This document shows, in pieces, positions 34,455 to 42,368 of a stretch of DNA of 53,990 nucleotides (position 1 is its first letter; each line of letters begins with the position of its first letter). This DNA comes from a virus. The stretch lies in the IMG/VR virus record IMGVR_UViG_3300025276_000041, positions 1 through 53,990 of that record; one strand, written 5' to 3'. Under the pieces are notes generated by a model. It did no database searches. It worked only from the letters and a program-made list of their open reading frames with translations, and had not been told where the DNA came from. Both the position numbers and the translations under genes were made by a program.

Positions 34455-36884
34455 TTAGAATTCTATTTTGTTTGTTTTCTCAAGTTCATGCTTGCTTCTG
34501 CATCGAATCCACCTTCCTTTTTGATCTCTACCAATTTCTGGATCTACTTCGCTTCTGTACTCACAGTAAGCAACAATATTCTTGTTGAAACTAGACCTAG
34601 AAATAGTCATCTTTCCCCCCTTGGCATAGTCAGGATAATCTTGAATAAAGTCGTGATATAAGTCATTCTTATATACTTTCTCTCTAGTGTCAAGTTTTAA
34701 AATATATTCTGATTCAGAAGCATCATTAATTACACCACACCAATCAACAAAGTCTTGACCTGAAAAGTCAATTAATGTTTTCATTCTAAGATTTGCATAA
34801 CTACTTTTCACTAATCCTGTTTTCAGGTAAGAGCTTAAACAGTTAATCATGTAATTATCAAACTGACGCCACTCTTTATCGTCCCAATCACCGAACATTA
34901 ATTTCTTAAATTCATCAAGAGGCGTAAATGTTTTGTTATAGTATTGAGTTAGCTCAAGATCCCACTTCCTTCTTCTAAAAGAATTTCCAGCTCCCTTTAT
35001 TGCGTAATTAGTTGTAATTGCAATCTTCGGAGAACGATCAAAAGGAATCTTGATTGCGTCCTTGTTTTTTTTCTCTAACGTCAAACCTTCAGTAACTACA
35101 GAAAACAATCTTTCAAACTCAAAGTGCCTTTTGACATCGTCAAAACACAATATTTGTGTATCCGCCGAGACTAATTGATACGCAAAAGATCTTTCAAATG
35201 TAAAAGCCTTTCCGTCAATGACCACTAGCTTCTTCATCTGAGACAATGCGTTCATTAAAAGCCCCTTACCTGTTCCTCCTTCTGGATCGTCTGATATTAC
35301 CTCGTCATTAAGAATTACTGCGGGACAAAATGACAAATCTTTATAGCCATGCATCAAAAAACCAAGCGTACTCTCCACGCTTTTGATTCTCTTTACGTCT
35401 TGGGCAGATATGTTTTCAACGAATTGCTTAAAATCACAATCCTTGACTTCTTCAACATCAAAATTCCTGTCAATAACGTGGTCTTTCCACACATAACCAC
35501 CTAGATCAATGTAGTCTATGCTAGTAACGCCATCAGAACTAACTTTTATTGCGCAATTCTTGTAGTAGAGATAGCAAGCTATCTTAGTGTCGGCTATGAA
35601 GAATACATCTATAGAATAAAGTAGGGTAAGAAAGTCTTCTCTGAAAAACCTCGTGTTATCAGCAAAGTAATTATAAATCAAAGCGTCTTCTAGCTTCAAC
35701 AGGTAGTCTAGAATAAAGTCTTTAATCTCCTTCTCTGAAGTGTGGTCAATTAAGTTATTAGTTACCCTAACGAAAACATAATTCTTGCTCCCCTCAGGAT
35801 TATATTTGTAAAATCCATTATCTTCAAGGAACTGTTTAAACAGTATGTGAACTATCTTAACAGTACCCTTGTCCGACTTTGTCCAAAACTTTTGACTTGA
35901 TTGTTCTTCTTCAATCCTTGAAATCACCGAGTCGATTATACCGCCATCCACATTGGACTCTTCTAATTGCTGACGGATTTCTTTTTTTGGCACGCCACCT
36001 TTTAGCTTTGTCTTTATCTGGGAGACTTTTTCTTCGTCTTCATAATAACGACTGCCGAATTTTTGACTTTGAGCATATGCGCTATCTATAGTCCTCCTGA
36101 TTTCTGATAAAGGAAAGTTTTTTGTCTGGTAGTTAGTGGTGATGTACTCCGCTAAACTTTTATTGACTCCAAAATCATTAAGTGCTGCGGCTAGAATAAA
36201 TAAATTATGATTTCTTTGGCCCTCCACCATTGGATATTTTTTATCCCACCACTTTAGAAGGATGTCTACAATCTTATTTTCGTCTGTGATTGGTATGGTT
36301 GGCCGATCTCTATACTTGTCTAGCTCGGAATATGTTTGTTCCTCCAAGCTATTCCAAATGCTAGATGTAGGATTAATGTATATTAATGGATCGTAAGACT
36401 CATAACAAACCCTAGATATGTTTTTGCTTGTTTTATCAAAGTTCTCAGAACTAAAATGATTTTCTAAAGAATTAAAATAATTTTTATGGTTATCAATATC
36501 TGCTGGAATTTTAACTAAAGCCTTTAACCCTTTCCCAGATGGGCTAATAAAAACAGAGTAAACGTGTTTATCCTTGGAAAGTAGTTCTTTTTGTTCTAAA
36601 AGTTCTTTTTGCTTGGTGTAGCCATCAAAATCTAAGCAAACAAACCCACTATGTGACGCTATAGAGCTGTCAGAACGCTTGGTGAACTTCCCAGAAAAAC
36701 AAATTGCGGGAAGCTCTTGCTTTTTTTGATTAATTTTTTGTTTATCTGACTGTGTCCTGATGTTTTTGATCAGATCTTTTGAAGCTCCGTTTCTAATTCT
36801 CTCTAGGATCGTGTCTATACCACGATAAAATGGCTGATCCGTTTCTTTTATGTTTCTAAATATGGTTATAATTCCTTCTGTCAT
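34455..36884 (-). CDS. Primase-helicase (VirE_N/BT4734-type primase + PriCT + SF3 helicase)
   Basis: An 809 aa bifunctional replication protein. The primase part has FVCLDFDGY (D85, D87) and SPSGKGLK (114-121), the acidic and Ser/Gly/Lys motifs of the BT4734-like/VirE_N primase family, common in Bacteroidetes mobile elements and phages. A PriCT-like helical section follows (~205-290: GQRNHNLFILAAALNDFG, DSAYAQSQKFG). The C-terminal superfamily 3 helicase has a Walker A GGTGKG (~535-540), a Walker B-like ILCFDDVK (~580), and KIAITTNY. It would unwind and prime phage DNA. No DNA polymerase is visible in the window. Confidence 0.8.
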   Translation of the reverse strand: MTEGIITIFRNIKETDQPFYRGIDTILERIRNGASKDLIKNIRTQSDKQKINQKKQELPAICFSGKFTKRSDSSIASHSGFVCLDFDGYTKQKELLEQKELLSKDKHVYSVFISPSGKGLKALVKIPADIDNHKNYFNSLENHFSSENFDKTSKNISRVCYESYDPLIYINPTSSIWNSLEEQTYSELDKYRDRPTIPITDENKIVDILLKWWDKKYPMVEGQRNHNLFILAAALNDFGVNKSLAEYITTNYQTKNFPLSEIRRTIDSAYAQSQKFGSRYYEDEEKVSQIKTKLKGGVPKKEIRQQLEESNVDGGIIDSVISRIEEEQSSQKFWTKSDKGTVKIVHILFKQFLEDNGFYKYNPEGSKNYVFVRVTNNLIDHTSEKEIKDFILDYLLKLEDALIYNYFADNTRFFREDFLTLLYSIDVFFIADTKIACYLYYKNCAIKVSSDGVTSIDYIDLGGYVWKDHVIDRNFDVEEVKDCDFKQFVENISAQDVKRIKSVESTLGFLMHGYKDLSFCPAVILNDEVISDDPEGGTGKGLLMNALSQMKKLVVIDGKAFTFERSFAYQLVSADTQILCFDDVKRHFEFERLFSVVTEGLTLEKKNKDAIKIPFDRSPKIAITTNYAIKGAGNSFRRRKWDLELTQYYNKTFTPLDEFKKLMFGDWDDKEWRQFDNYMINCLSSYLKTGLVKSSYANLRMKTLIDFSGQDFVDWCGVINDASESEYILKLDTREKVYKNDLYHDFIQDYPDYAKGGKMTISRSSFNKNIVAYCEYRSEVDPEIGRDQKGRWIRCRSKHELEKTNKIEF

Positions 36885-36906
36885 GATATTAAATAAGATT
36901 AGATTA

Positions 36907-36931
36907 AAGGGGGGTGTTTAAACGCCCCCCT
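36907..36931. terminator. GTTTAAAC-centred hairpin between SSB-like and primase genes
   Basis: GGGGGTGTTTAAACGCCCCC, with GTTTAAAC at 36916-36923. It could end transcription of the SSB-like gene on the minus strand or regulate read-through into the primase gene. T-runs on either side are weak. Confidence 0.55.
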
Positions 36932-36936
36932 ATAAA

Positions 36937-37194
36937 TTAGAATGGTAAATCAACGTCCTTCGGGGCGCTTGACTGACCATCTTGCTTCTTGGGAACAAAT
37001 GTATCAAGTTCAACGTAGTGTTTGCCACCTCGTGATTGATTGATGTTCATATTGACCCATCCGTTCTTTGCGTTTAAAGTCAAAAAGGCGATAGCCTCAT
37101 CAACTTTAACACTCATAGAACCTATAACCCATTCGGGTGCTGACTCTCTTTTCTTAAAAAGAAATCCATCTGCGAATATTTTATCTTCTGCCAT
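36937..37194 (-). CDS. Single-stranded DNA-binding-like protein, 85 aa
   Basis: The product is beta-rich with ADGFLFKKRESAPEWVIGSM and KNGWVNMNINQSRGGKHYVE, and ends in DVDLPF. The acidic-then-LPF tail looks like the C-terminal peptide of bacterial SSB (DDDLPF), through which SSB recruits repair and replication proteins. The body does not show a recognisable OB-fold by eye, so SSB function is inferred from that tail and from its place among primase and recombination genes. Confidence 0.6.
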   Translation of the reverse strand: MAEDKIFADGFLFKKRESAPEWVIGSMSVKVDEAIAFLTLNAKNGWVNMNINQSRGGKHYVELDTFVPKKQDGQSSAPKDVDLPF

Positions 37195-37243
37195 AGTTGT
37201 TTATTTAGCCCATTAATATAATGACTGCAAAGGTGGGCAACCT

Positions 37244-37999
37244 TTACAATACTTCCGAAATAAAATAATTGTCTACGTTCTCTACAGAATCTTCCGCAAA
37301 GAACTGCTTATAAACTTCTAAGGCCCTTTCAACCTTCTGCTCCCCGCCTCTGATAAACTCAATAGATGGGGTGTATTTTGCTAACCGATGCGTTTCCTTT
37401 TCAATCACATAAAATATTAATGGTTTCCCAAAAATAATTTGATAGATATAGCTTTGGCTATCGTAATTATACATCTTTGCAGAGTAGCGCCAATTGTCTA
37501 GCTTTCCTTTTCCACAAGTCTTTAAATCAATCAAAACGTTTTCGCTAGGCATGATAATATCACACTTACCCTTCCATGTGTGTCCCTTAATTTCTTGAAT
37601 CCCTGGAGTTTCAAACTCGTTGCCCTCAGCATAGATAGACTCATAGAAAGAAAAGTTACTTGTCATGCTCTTGGTCAAGGCGTCGATCTCTTCAGCTTCT
37701 TTTGTCAGCATTAACATCTCTTCACCGCTCTCCTCTATCGCTTCTTTATATAGCTTCGTGTTTCTAGAGGCGCAATCCACCAAGGTGAAGTTCTTTATTT
37801 TATCAGGCTCTAGTATTGCAGTATGAAAATACCTTCCCTCTATCAAGGGTTTTGACTCAGGTCGTGGTTTTCTGAACTGCTTAGGGTTATTCAACAGCAT
37901 TCCAATATCTGAATTAGATAAGAACTGCTTTCCAAATTCCCCATAATACTTATCGTCATTCTTGAGCTTGGCTATGGTTTCTTTTACACTAGAAATCAT
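37244..37999 (-). CDS. PD-(D/E)XK exonuclease (RecE/YqaJ-like)
   Basis: A 251 aa nuclease with an N-terminal GRYFHT motif (55-60), D147 in GKCDII, D158-x-K160 in LIDLKT, and Q182-x-x-Y in SQSYIYQ, the ordered motifs of the phage and RecE-type exonuclease family. It is coupled to the DUF1071 annealing protein by an ATGA overlap, so the two probably work as a resection-plus-annealing pair for recombination-dependent replication. An AAAGGT/ACCTTT hairpin sits at its 3' end. Confidence 0.8.
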   Translation of the reverse strand: MISSVKETIAKLKNDDKYYGEFGKQFLSNSDIGMLLNNPKQFRKPRPESKPLIEGRYFHTAILEPDKIKNFTLVDCASRNTKLYKEAIEESGEEMLMLTKEAEEIDALTKSMTSNFSFYESIYAEGNEFETPGIQEIKGHTWKGKCDIIMPSENVLIDLKTCGKGKLDNWRYSAKMYNYDSQSYIYQIIFGKPLIFYVIEKETHRLAKYTPSIEFIRGGEQKVERALEVYKQFFAEDSVENVDNYFISEVL

Positions 38000-38610
38000 G
38001 ATTTATTTCCGCTCAAAAACTTTTCTAAGTCTTTGTTTATGTTTTTCTTTACGCTAGAACTTATTGCATATTTAGTCTTTAGGTTCTTAATGATTTGCTC
38101 TAATCCTAGATGACTGTTAGAGGCCATGTAAGGGATAACTAGGTTTGTGTAGTTTTCATCACTAACATCTAAACTGATTACTTTTACTTCTTTGCTCTTT
38201 GGAGCTTCGGTAACAGTATCCGTAATATCCTCACCTATCCAAAGAGACAAACCTAAACCATGCAGTGCAATAGCTTTAGCCGTTGATCTTTGAATAGTTT
38301 TGTTGACCTCAAAAGATGTGACTTTCTCAATTGGAACAGCATTGTTTCTGTAGTCCATAATTGGTAAATAATCAATATGTTCGATTGTTTCAACTAAAAT
38401 ACCAACTTTTACATAAGCCGTTCGGCCATCCGTAAAAAAGTTTAGACCCGTAGATGGATCTTCGTATACTATTCTCTGAGCTAATGGATATGATTGCTTT
38501 AGCATTGACCAGGCATTTGCCCAAGATAGATAATCTAAATTACCTTTCCTTTGAACTTTGGATTTTACGTTTAAAACTGAAAGTGTTTGAAAAACTGATT
38601 TATCGTTCAT
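37996..38610 (-). CDS. DUF1071 single-strand annealing protein (Sak3-type)
   Basis: A 204 aa protein with NLDYLSWANAWSMLKQSYP near the N-terminus, GRTAYVKVGILVETIEH in the middle and RSTAKAIALHGLGLSLWIGE, the conserved block of the DUF1071/Sak3 (Rad52-like) group. These proteins bind ssDNA and anneal complementary strands. It is translationally coupled to the exonuclease at 37244. Its start overlaps the end of the 38600 gene. Confidence 0.78.
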   Translation of the reverse strand: MNDKSVFQTLSVLNVKSKVQRKGNLDYLSWANAWSMLKQSYPLAQRIVYEDPSTGLNFFTDGRTAYVKVGILVETIEHIDYLPIMDYRNNAVPIEKVTSFEVNKTIQRSTAKAIALHGLGLSLWIGEDITDTVTEAPKSKEVKVISLDVSDENYTNLVIPYMASNSHLGLEQIIKNLKTKYAISSSVKKNINKDLEKFLSGNKS

Positions 38611-38992
38611 AATAATTGATTTTATTTTTAAGTAATTGAGATTTAATTGTTGCGTTGTTGTGAGCTGAAATTGCGTTATCTATGTACTTTTTGTTTTGAG
38701 GTTCAGCATTTTTTAAGCGATCCTCTAACTTAAATATTTTGTTATCACACCTGTCTAGAGCTAAAACTAAGACTCCCTTTTTCCACCCTTCGCTATATAG
38801 TATATGACAAAAAATGCTTGGCAAAGCCCTATAGAAATCGCCCTCATAGGCTATCCTAAGCATGTGACTGTTGTCGCTGTTTCTTTCGATTTTTATTCCG
38901 TTACACAAGTATGCTTGTGTGTCTTTTCTATGAAGTGGAGCGGATTCTGAGTCTTTAACTGCTTGATTCCAAAGCTCCTCAATACTATACAT
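38600..38992 (-). CDS. Hypothetical protein, 130 aa
   Basis: It starts MYSIEELWNQAVKDSESAPL, with a mixed centre (YLCNGIKIERNSDNSHMLRI) and a Lys/Asn-rich end. The start overlaps the stop of the 46 aa gene upstream, and the 3' end overlaps the annealing protein start by 11 nt. A recombination accessory role is possible from context only. Confidence 0.6.
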   Translation of the reverse strand: MYSIEELWNQAVKDSESAPLHRKDTQAYLCNGIKIERNSDNSHMLRIAYEGDFYRALPSIFCHILYSEGWKKGVLVLALDRCDNKIFKLEDRLKNAEPQNKKYIDNAISAHNNATIKSQLLKNKINYYER

Positions 38993-39125
38993 TCTCTTTA
39001 TTTATTGACTGTCTTTTCTGACCCAGATACTCCAGTGACTCTATCTCTCCAAAAAGAGTAAACAGATCTCGAATGACATCTATTGGTTTCTCCTTTAAAG
39101 GATCCTCATTATTAAATTTCTGCAT
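38985..39125 (-). CDS. Small acidic hypothetical protein, 46 aa
   Basis: ATG 39125 to TAG 38985, ending inside the next gene's first codons (ATGTATAG). The product includes PIDVIRDLFTLFGEIESLEY, an amphipathic helix. The coding call rests on the overlap with the next start and on its placing in a compact operon. Confidence 0.5.
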   Translation of the reverse strand: MQKFNNEDPLKEKPIDVIRDLFTLFGEIESLEYLGQKRQSINKENV

Positions 39126-39155
39126 TTTATTAAAATAAATTGTTATTAAACTAAG

Positions 39156-39401
39156 TTACAATTTTTGCTTATCACGACCAAATTTTATTAGGTCATTTTC
39201 TATTTTTAGATAAATTTCATTTTTTATACAATTGAGCATTAACCTCCTAAAGCTTATCACGTTTCGAGATACAGCATTACTAAGTATTTGTTTTTTCTCT
39301 TCTTGAGTATAAAAACTGTTGAATCCTATTTGTCTATCGACTTCTTCAACGTCGTCCGCAGACCACAATCCAACTAGCGTATTTGTTTTATTGTTTTTCA
39401 T
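39156..39401 (-). CDS. Hypothetical protein, 81 aa
   Basis: A helical protein, with VGLWSADDVEEVDRQIGF and KKQILSNAVSRNVISFRRLM, and no Cys pair or membrane segment. It follows a 49 nt AT-rich gap. I do not recognise it. Confidence 0.58.
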   Translation of the reverse strand: MKNNKTNTLVGLWSADDVEEVDRQIGFNSFYTQEEKKQILSNAVSRNVISFRRLMLNCIKNEIYLKIENDLIKFGRDKQKL

Positions 39402-39450
39402 TTTATTAAATTAAATAATTACATAAAGGGGGTATACTAACGTATCTTTT

Positions 39451-39795
39451 TTATTTCCCCCACTTTTCATTCTCGACGATCGTAGCAATAACGCTATAAT
39501 TAGCCAAATCCAGATAACTGTCATGCAGAGATTCGTGGTTAGGAACATTGGATTTATTAACAATATTCTCTATCCTTGCCATCTTGTCATTTGACCTAAA
39601 CCAGATACCCATTAAGGACATCTTCTTGTTGTCCTCATCTGACAAGTCTCGACCTAAAGCAATATTGCTAGAGCCATAGTCAAGCATCTTCCCGCAGAAG
39701 GTGTCGTACATCTCACCGAGCATATTTTTAAAAGCTTGGGATGTTTCAGGGAACCGCTTTTCGCAGTCTTTTGTTTGTTGGATAATGTCCTTCAT
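39451..39795 (-). CDS. DUF1599 (nucleotide modification associated domain 1)-like protein, 114 aa
   Basis: The start is placed at ATG 39795, which overlaps the previous stop (ATGA), giving MKDIIQQTKDCEKRFPETS rather than a 9-residue longer form. The block DYGSSNIALGRDLSDEDNK followed by MGIWFRSNDKMARIENI and ESLHDSYLDLANYSVI is typical of DUF1599 proteins, found in phages and linked with nucleotide modification. The conserved D-K and H-D residues suggest a nucleotide or metal site. In context it may adjust the nucleotide pool during replication. Confidence 0.72.
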   Translation of the reverse strand: MKDIIQQTKDCEKRFPETSQAFKNMLGEMYDTFCGKMLDYGSSNIALGRDLSDEDNKKMSLMGIWFRSNDKMARIENIVNKSNVPNHESLHDSYLDLANYSVIATIVENEKWGK

Positions 39796-39956
39796 AATTC
39801 CTCGATGTTTTCGAGTTGCCACTCCAATGGGTTTGGCACTTCATACTCTTCCTGAACCAACTGACTCATGCTCATGGCTTCTCTCACCATGACGCATCCT
39901 TTAACCGCTATCGAATTTCGCAACGTAGGGGCGAAAAATAATCTAAACTGTTTCAT
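39792..39956 (-). CDS. Small hypothetical protein, 54 aa
   Basis: The start is placed at ATG 39956 because it overlaps the stop of the gene upstream (ATGA); an in-frame ATG at 39974 would add six residues. The sequence MKQFRLFFAPTLRNSIAVKG is followed by a helical acidic end (PLEWQLENIEEL). Part of a run of three genes coupled by ATGA. Confidence 0.5.
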   Translation of the reverse strand: MKQFRLFFAPTLRNSIAVKGCVMVREAMSMSQLVQEEYEVPNPLEWQLENIEEL

Positions 39957-40087
39957 TTTTTTAATTTTAACCATTTAACATACATTCTACTAGCGACTGC
40001 CATTCGCTGAGGCTTGAACTTATAAATCGATCTGATCCTAGCCATAGCTATACGGATAAATTGATTCATCTCATTTTTATTAATCAT
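39953..40087 (-). CDS. Small basic protein, 44 aa
   Basis: ATG 40087 to TGA 39953, overlapping the next ATG. The product is Arg/Lys-rich (MNQFIRIAMARIRSIYKFKP ... KWLKLKK) and probably binds nucleic acid or acts as a cationic peptide. No family is recognised. Confidence 0.5.
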   Translation of the reverse strand: MINKNEMNQFIRIAMARIRSIYKFKPQRMAVASRMYVKWLKLKK

Positions 40088-40128
40088 ATCTTTAATTTGA
40101 TTTCTTGGTTATTAACGCACTATGCGTT

Positions 40129-40203
40129 GAGCTGTCAGAGGACTCGAACCTCTCGTCTAACCACAAACGTACCATAGACAGCAACAGACTGAGGCTTTGC
40201 CCC
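40129..40203 (-). ncRNA. Candidate tRNA-like element
   Basis: On the minus strand this 75 nt stretch has a perfect T-arm: AGAGG-TTCGAGT-CCTCT (40137-40153). It is directly followed by GACAGC (40131-40136), which pairs with GCTGTC (40177-40182) upstream, giving an 11 bp acceptor/T minihelix. Only 23 nt lie between, so in this fold there is no room for both D and anticodon arms. Read at full tRNA length instead, the 5' end (GGGGCAA) does not pair with the 3' end. It is therefore either a degenerate tRNA, a tRNA mimic or an attachment-type remnant. It fills the only long gap in this part of the operon, just after the 40206 stop, with an AACGCA/TGCGTT hairpin after it. Confidence 0.4.
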
Positions 40204-40205
40204 AA

Positions 40206-40496
40206 TCAATAATCTTCCCTAACTTGATTCGTTAGATATTCTTCTAATATTTCTCTGAGTTCCATTTTAAATTCTTTGGTCATGGGAACAACAAGCGTAT
40301 GATTACCGACAGCCAATACAACCCTAACATCTAGTACTTGCTCAAAGACTGTTTCACCTAAAGATCCGTACTCGGTGTAGTCCATGTGGTGAACTTCACT
40401 CTTGTACTGAACGTATGTATTTAGATCTGCATCAAAATGAAGGTCGTCTTCAAAGTCTGTCCACTCTGATTGATTCGATAAAATTCTATTTTCCAT
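40206..40496 (-). CDS. Hypothetical protein, 96 aa
   Basis: An acidic protein: FEDDLHFDADLNTYVQYKSE, then YTEYGSLGETVFEQVLDVRV and a beta-strand pair (VVLAVGNHTLVVPMTKEF) ending in a helix (ELREILEEYLTN). The arrangement suggests a small alpha/beta domain. No family is recognised. The tRNA-like element follows 3 nt after its stop. Confidence 0.6.
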   Translation of the reverse strand: MENRILSNQSEWTDFEDDLHFDADLNTYVQYKSEVHHMDYTEYGSLGETVFEQVLDVRVVLAVGNHTLVVPMTKEFKMELREILEEYLTNQVREDY

Positions 40497-40515
40497 AACT
40501 ATATATTTAACTTGA

Positions 40516-40596
40516 TTACTCGTTTGTTCTATAAAGAACGATAAAAACTACTACCCCACCAAAAATTACTCCGTGTAAAAATTCTGGGGTATACAT
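40516..40596 (-). CDS. Mini membrane protein, 26 aa
   Basis: ATG 40596 overlaps the preceding stop (TAATG). The product is MYTPEFLHGVIFGGVVVFIV followed by LYRTNE, a single hydrophobic segment with a basic C-terminal end. It is the third of three consecutive, coupled mini membrane proteins. Confidence 0.4.
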   Translation of the reverse strand: MYTPEFLHGVIFGGVVVFIVLYRTNE

Positions 40597-40712
40597 TACT
40601 TAGGTCTTTGGTCTCTGTCTACCATCCATACAAAAAATAGTATCATGAATCCTATGGTGAAGATTACGGCATCAAAAACACTTAGCCAATCTGAGTGTAG
40701 AAATATGTTCAT
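40596..40712 (-). CDS. Mini membrane protein, 38 aa
   Basis: Starts at ATG 40712, overlapping the stop of the upstream 38 aa gene (ATGA), and ends at 40596, overlapping the next ATG. The hydrophobic stretch AVIFTIGFMILFFVWMV (about 18-34) is followed by a charged DRDQRPK tail, giving a single-pass membrane peptide. Confidence 0.5.
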   Translation of the reverse strand: MNIFLHSDWLSVFDAVIFTIGFMILFFVWMVDRDQRPK

Positions 40713-40825
40713 AGGTTAAATAGGTTTTTTAATATTGAACAAACATACATCGGAACGACAAATGTCATAACGATCAAAACAGTTGCCACAAATAGTGCGA
40801 CAGACTTCTGGAAGTTTTCTTTCAT
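40709..40825 (-). CDS. Mini membrane protein, 38 aa
   Basis: ATG 40825 overlaps the stop of the 40822 gene (ATGA). MKENFQKSVALFVATVLIVM continues into TFVVPMYVC, a single hydrophobic segment of ~22 residues, followed by LKNLFNL. First of three coupled mini membrane proteins. Confidence 0.5.
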   Translation of the reverse strand: MKENFQKSVALFVATVLIVMTFVVPMYVCSILKNLFNL

Positions 40826-41094
40826 AATCCTAAAGCTTTTTTAAGCGTTAATGTTGCCATCTCATCTTGGTACATCTCTTTCGCTACATCGTCAATAGAT
40901 ATCAGCGTGTATGGTTCAACACCAACAAGTTGTTCTACGACTCCATTATTAATCTCAATTACCCTGTCAAGCAGTTCGTTAAAGTAGTCCTGAGCCTCAT
41001 CGGTATAAGAGCCGTTTAAACGTCCTTTACCTTGGAAGTGCTGATCGACATACTCGCCAACCGCATCTATGATTTCAATTTCTCTATCATTCAT
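40822..41094 (-). CDS. Hypothetical protein, 90 aa
   Basis: An acidic alpha-helical protein (DREIEIIDAVGEYVDQHFQG, DYFNELLDRVIEINNGVVEQ) with a likely strand LISIDDVAKE. ATGA overlaps at both ends link it to the genes on either side. It contains one GTTTAAAC string (41014-41021) inside the coding sequence. Not recognised. Confidence 0.6.
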   Translation of the reverse strand: MNDREIEIIDAVGEYVDQHFQGKGRLNGSYTDEAQDYFNELLDRVIEINNGVVEQLVGVEPYTLISIDDVAKEMYQDEMATLTLKKALGL

Positions 41095-41414
41095 GATTCT
41101 AGCATTTTAATAAATTCTACTACTGCTTGGTAGGTTCCTTGTAGCTTGGTTTGTCCTTGCTTACATATTGTTATACCACCCCCATTAATGTTGCACTCAA
41201 ACACTTCAATCATTACATTAAAGAAGTTATCTGAATTATCATCATTGTCTGTTGTGATGCATTCAATCTTCTCTACCACAGGCATCAACCAATTCCAATC
41301 GGTTTGAAATTTACTCAGAGATTTAATCGTGTGTGTCCACTCTCCGTTATCAAAACTTCTTTCATCTGAGTATTTCATACCCATAAATTCTGCAATCATT
41401 TTATTATTATTCAT
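41091..41414 (-). CDS. Hypothetical protein, 107 aa, with conserved leader
   Basis: A mixed alpha/beta protein: MIAEFMGMKYSDERSFDN, KFQTDWNWLMPVVEKIECIT, a strand FNVMIEVFECN and a C-terminal helix AVVEFIKMLES. The MIAEFMG...WNWLMPVVEKI pattern recurs in small phage proteins but I cannot name it. It is the last of five genes preceded by the repeated leader (here 41431-41456, 16 nt before the ATG). Confidence 0.6.
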   Translation of the reverse strand: MNNNKMIAEFMGMKYSDERSFDNGEWTHTIKSLSKFQTDWNWLMPVVEKIECITTDNDDNSDNFFNVMIEVFECNINGGGITICKQGQTKLQGTYQAVVEFIKMLES

Positions 41415-41430
41415 CTTAATTTATTTTTAA

Positions 41431-41456
41431 TGGTTATGACCATCCCCCGAAGGGGA
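41431..41456 (-). promoter_or_regulatory. Repeated leader element, copy 1
   Basis: On the minus strand, hairpin TCCCCTTCGGGGGA (UUCG-type loop) directly followed by TGGTCATAACCA (41431-41442), then 16 nt to the ATG at 41414. The GTTTAAAC palindrome lies just upstream (41460-41467). Confidence 0.7.
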
Positions 41457-41472
41457 GGTGTTTAAACGAGCT

Positions 41473-41823
41473 CTATTCTGCATTTTTTGGGTAAAGCATC
41501 TGAGCTATATATGCATAGACTCTCTTAGCTTGGGCATCAGACATCTCTCCCGCCTCTTGGTGAATCGTCAGGATATTCATAACAAGAGCTAAGGTTGTAT
41601 CAACGCACCTTTGTGGAGGTAGTGAGGCTACTTCGTTAAATGCACCTAAGCTTACCCTCTCATCAAATCCCTCTTCATAAACGGACTCTGTAACTACCAT
41701 TCGATGTTTTTTTGCTTCTTTCTCTAAAGCCTTAAGACAAGAGATGTATGTCTCTTCACTATTAAATGTTGCTACCTTTTCTGCGTAAGAATGTTTTGGT
41801 GTTTCAAAATATACTGTTATCAT
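41473..41823 (-). CDS. Hypothetical protein, 116 aa, with conserved leader
   Basis: An alpha/beta protein: N-terminal strand MITVYFETPKHSYAEKVATF, helix SCLKALEKEAKKHRMVV, then helices ALVMNILTIHQEAGEMS and QAKRVYAYIAQML. No catalytic motif is seen. It has leader copy 2 in front and the GTTTAAAC palindrome just after its end. Confidence 0.6.
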   Translation of the reverse strand: MITVYFETPKHSYAEKVATFNSEETYISCLKALEKEAKKHRMVVTESVYEEGFDERVSLGAFNEVASLPPQRCVDTTLALVMNILTIHQEAGEMSDAQAKRVYAYIAQMLYPKNAE

Positions 41824-41839
41824 TTTAAATAAATTTAAT

Positions 41840-41865
41840 TGGTTATGACCATCCCCCGAAGGGGA
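41840..41865 (-). promoter_or_regulatory. Repeated leader element, copy 2
   Basis: TCCCCTTCGGGGGA hairpin, then TGGTCATAACCA (41840-41851), then 16 nt to the ATG at 41823. Hairpin and core are identical to copy 1. Confidence 0.7.
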
Positions 41866-41911
41866 TGCGCTTAAGATTTTAAAACTTACTTATGGCTAGC
41901 CCCCTTGCTTG

Positions 41912-42352
41912 TTAGTTTATCTTCCTCCAATATCCTTGAGCATATTTATCTTGACATAGCCAAGTATCTCGGTTAACACCTTTTACAACCGCAGTCCAAT
42001 GCGAGCCATATCCAACCCTGACATCAAAAATATAATTCTCATCTTCAGATAAGATACTCTTGTGCTTATACATAACTTGCTTTTTTCGGTCTTTAATAAG
42101 ACTGATTCTTTCCCAGCCTTTTCTTTCCATATAAATAGTCAAAGTAAATATTGAATTCCCGTCTGGTCTACCCAATTCGTTAACAGCTATGTCTGATAAA
42201 TCTCTAAGGGTTTGCATATAGTCTTGTTCTAAAGCTAAAGCGCAAGCCCTAACCGCACAATCCCCAACATAATCTTTTTTTCTTCCTGTGAGAAAATAGT
42301 TTTCCCTACCCCCGTGAGAAAGTTCATATTTGATATAATCGATTCTTTTCAT
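41912..42352 (-). CDS. Papain-like/C39-like cysteine peptidase-like protein, 146 aa
   Basis: The arrangement GDCAVRACALA (C32 in a helix start), then GSHWTAVVKG (H118) and DTW (D129), gives the Cys-His-Asp order and spacing of papain-fold peptidases and transglutaminase-like enzymes. It is the size of a single domain. Phages encode such proteins for host takeover or DNA-protection functions, but the substrate is unknown. The catalytic reading is from residue order only. It has leader copy 3, 16 nt before the ATG at 42352. Confidence 0.6.
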   Translation of the reverse strand: MKRIDYIKYELSHGGRENYFLTGRKKDYVGDCAVRACALALEQDYMQTLRDLSDIAVNELGRPDGNSIFTLTIYMERKGWERISLIKDRKKQVMYKHKSILSEDENYIFDVRVGYGSHWTAVVKGVNRDTWLCQDKYAQGYWRKIN

Positions 42353-42368
42353 AATAAATAGTTTTTAA

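Noticed and set aside
40129-40203. Canonical tRNA gene
   Set aside because: The T-arm is perfect but the 5' and 3' ends of a 75 nt cloverleaf do not pair and D-loop GG is missing; kept only as a tRNA-like element.
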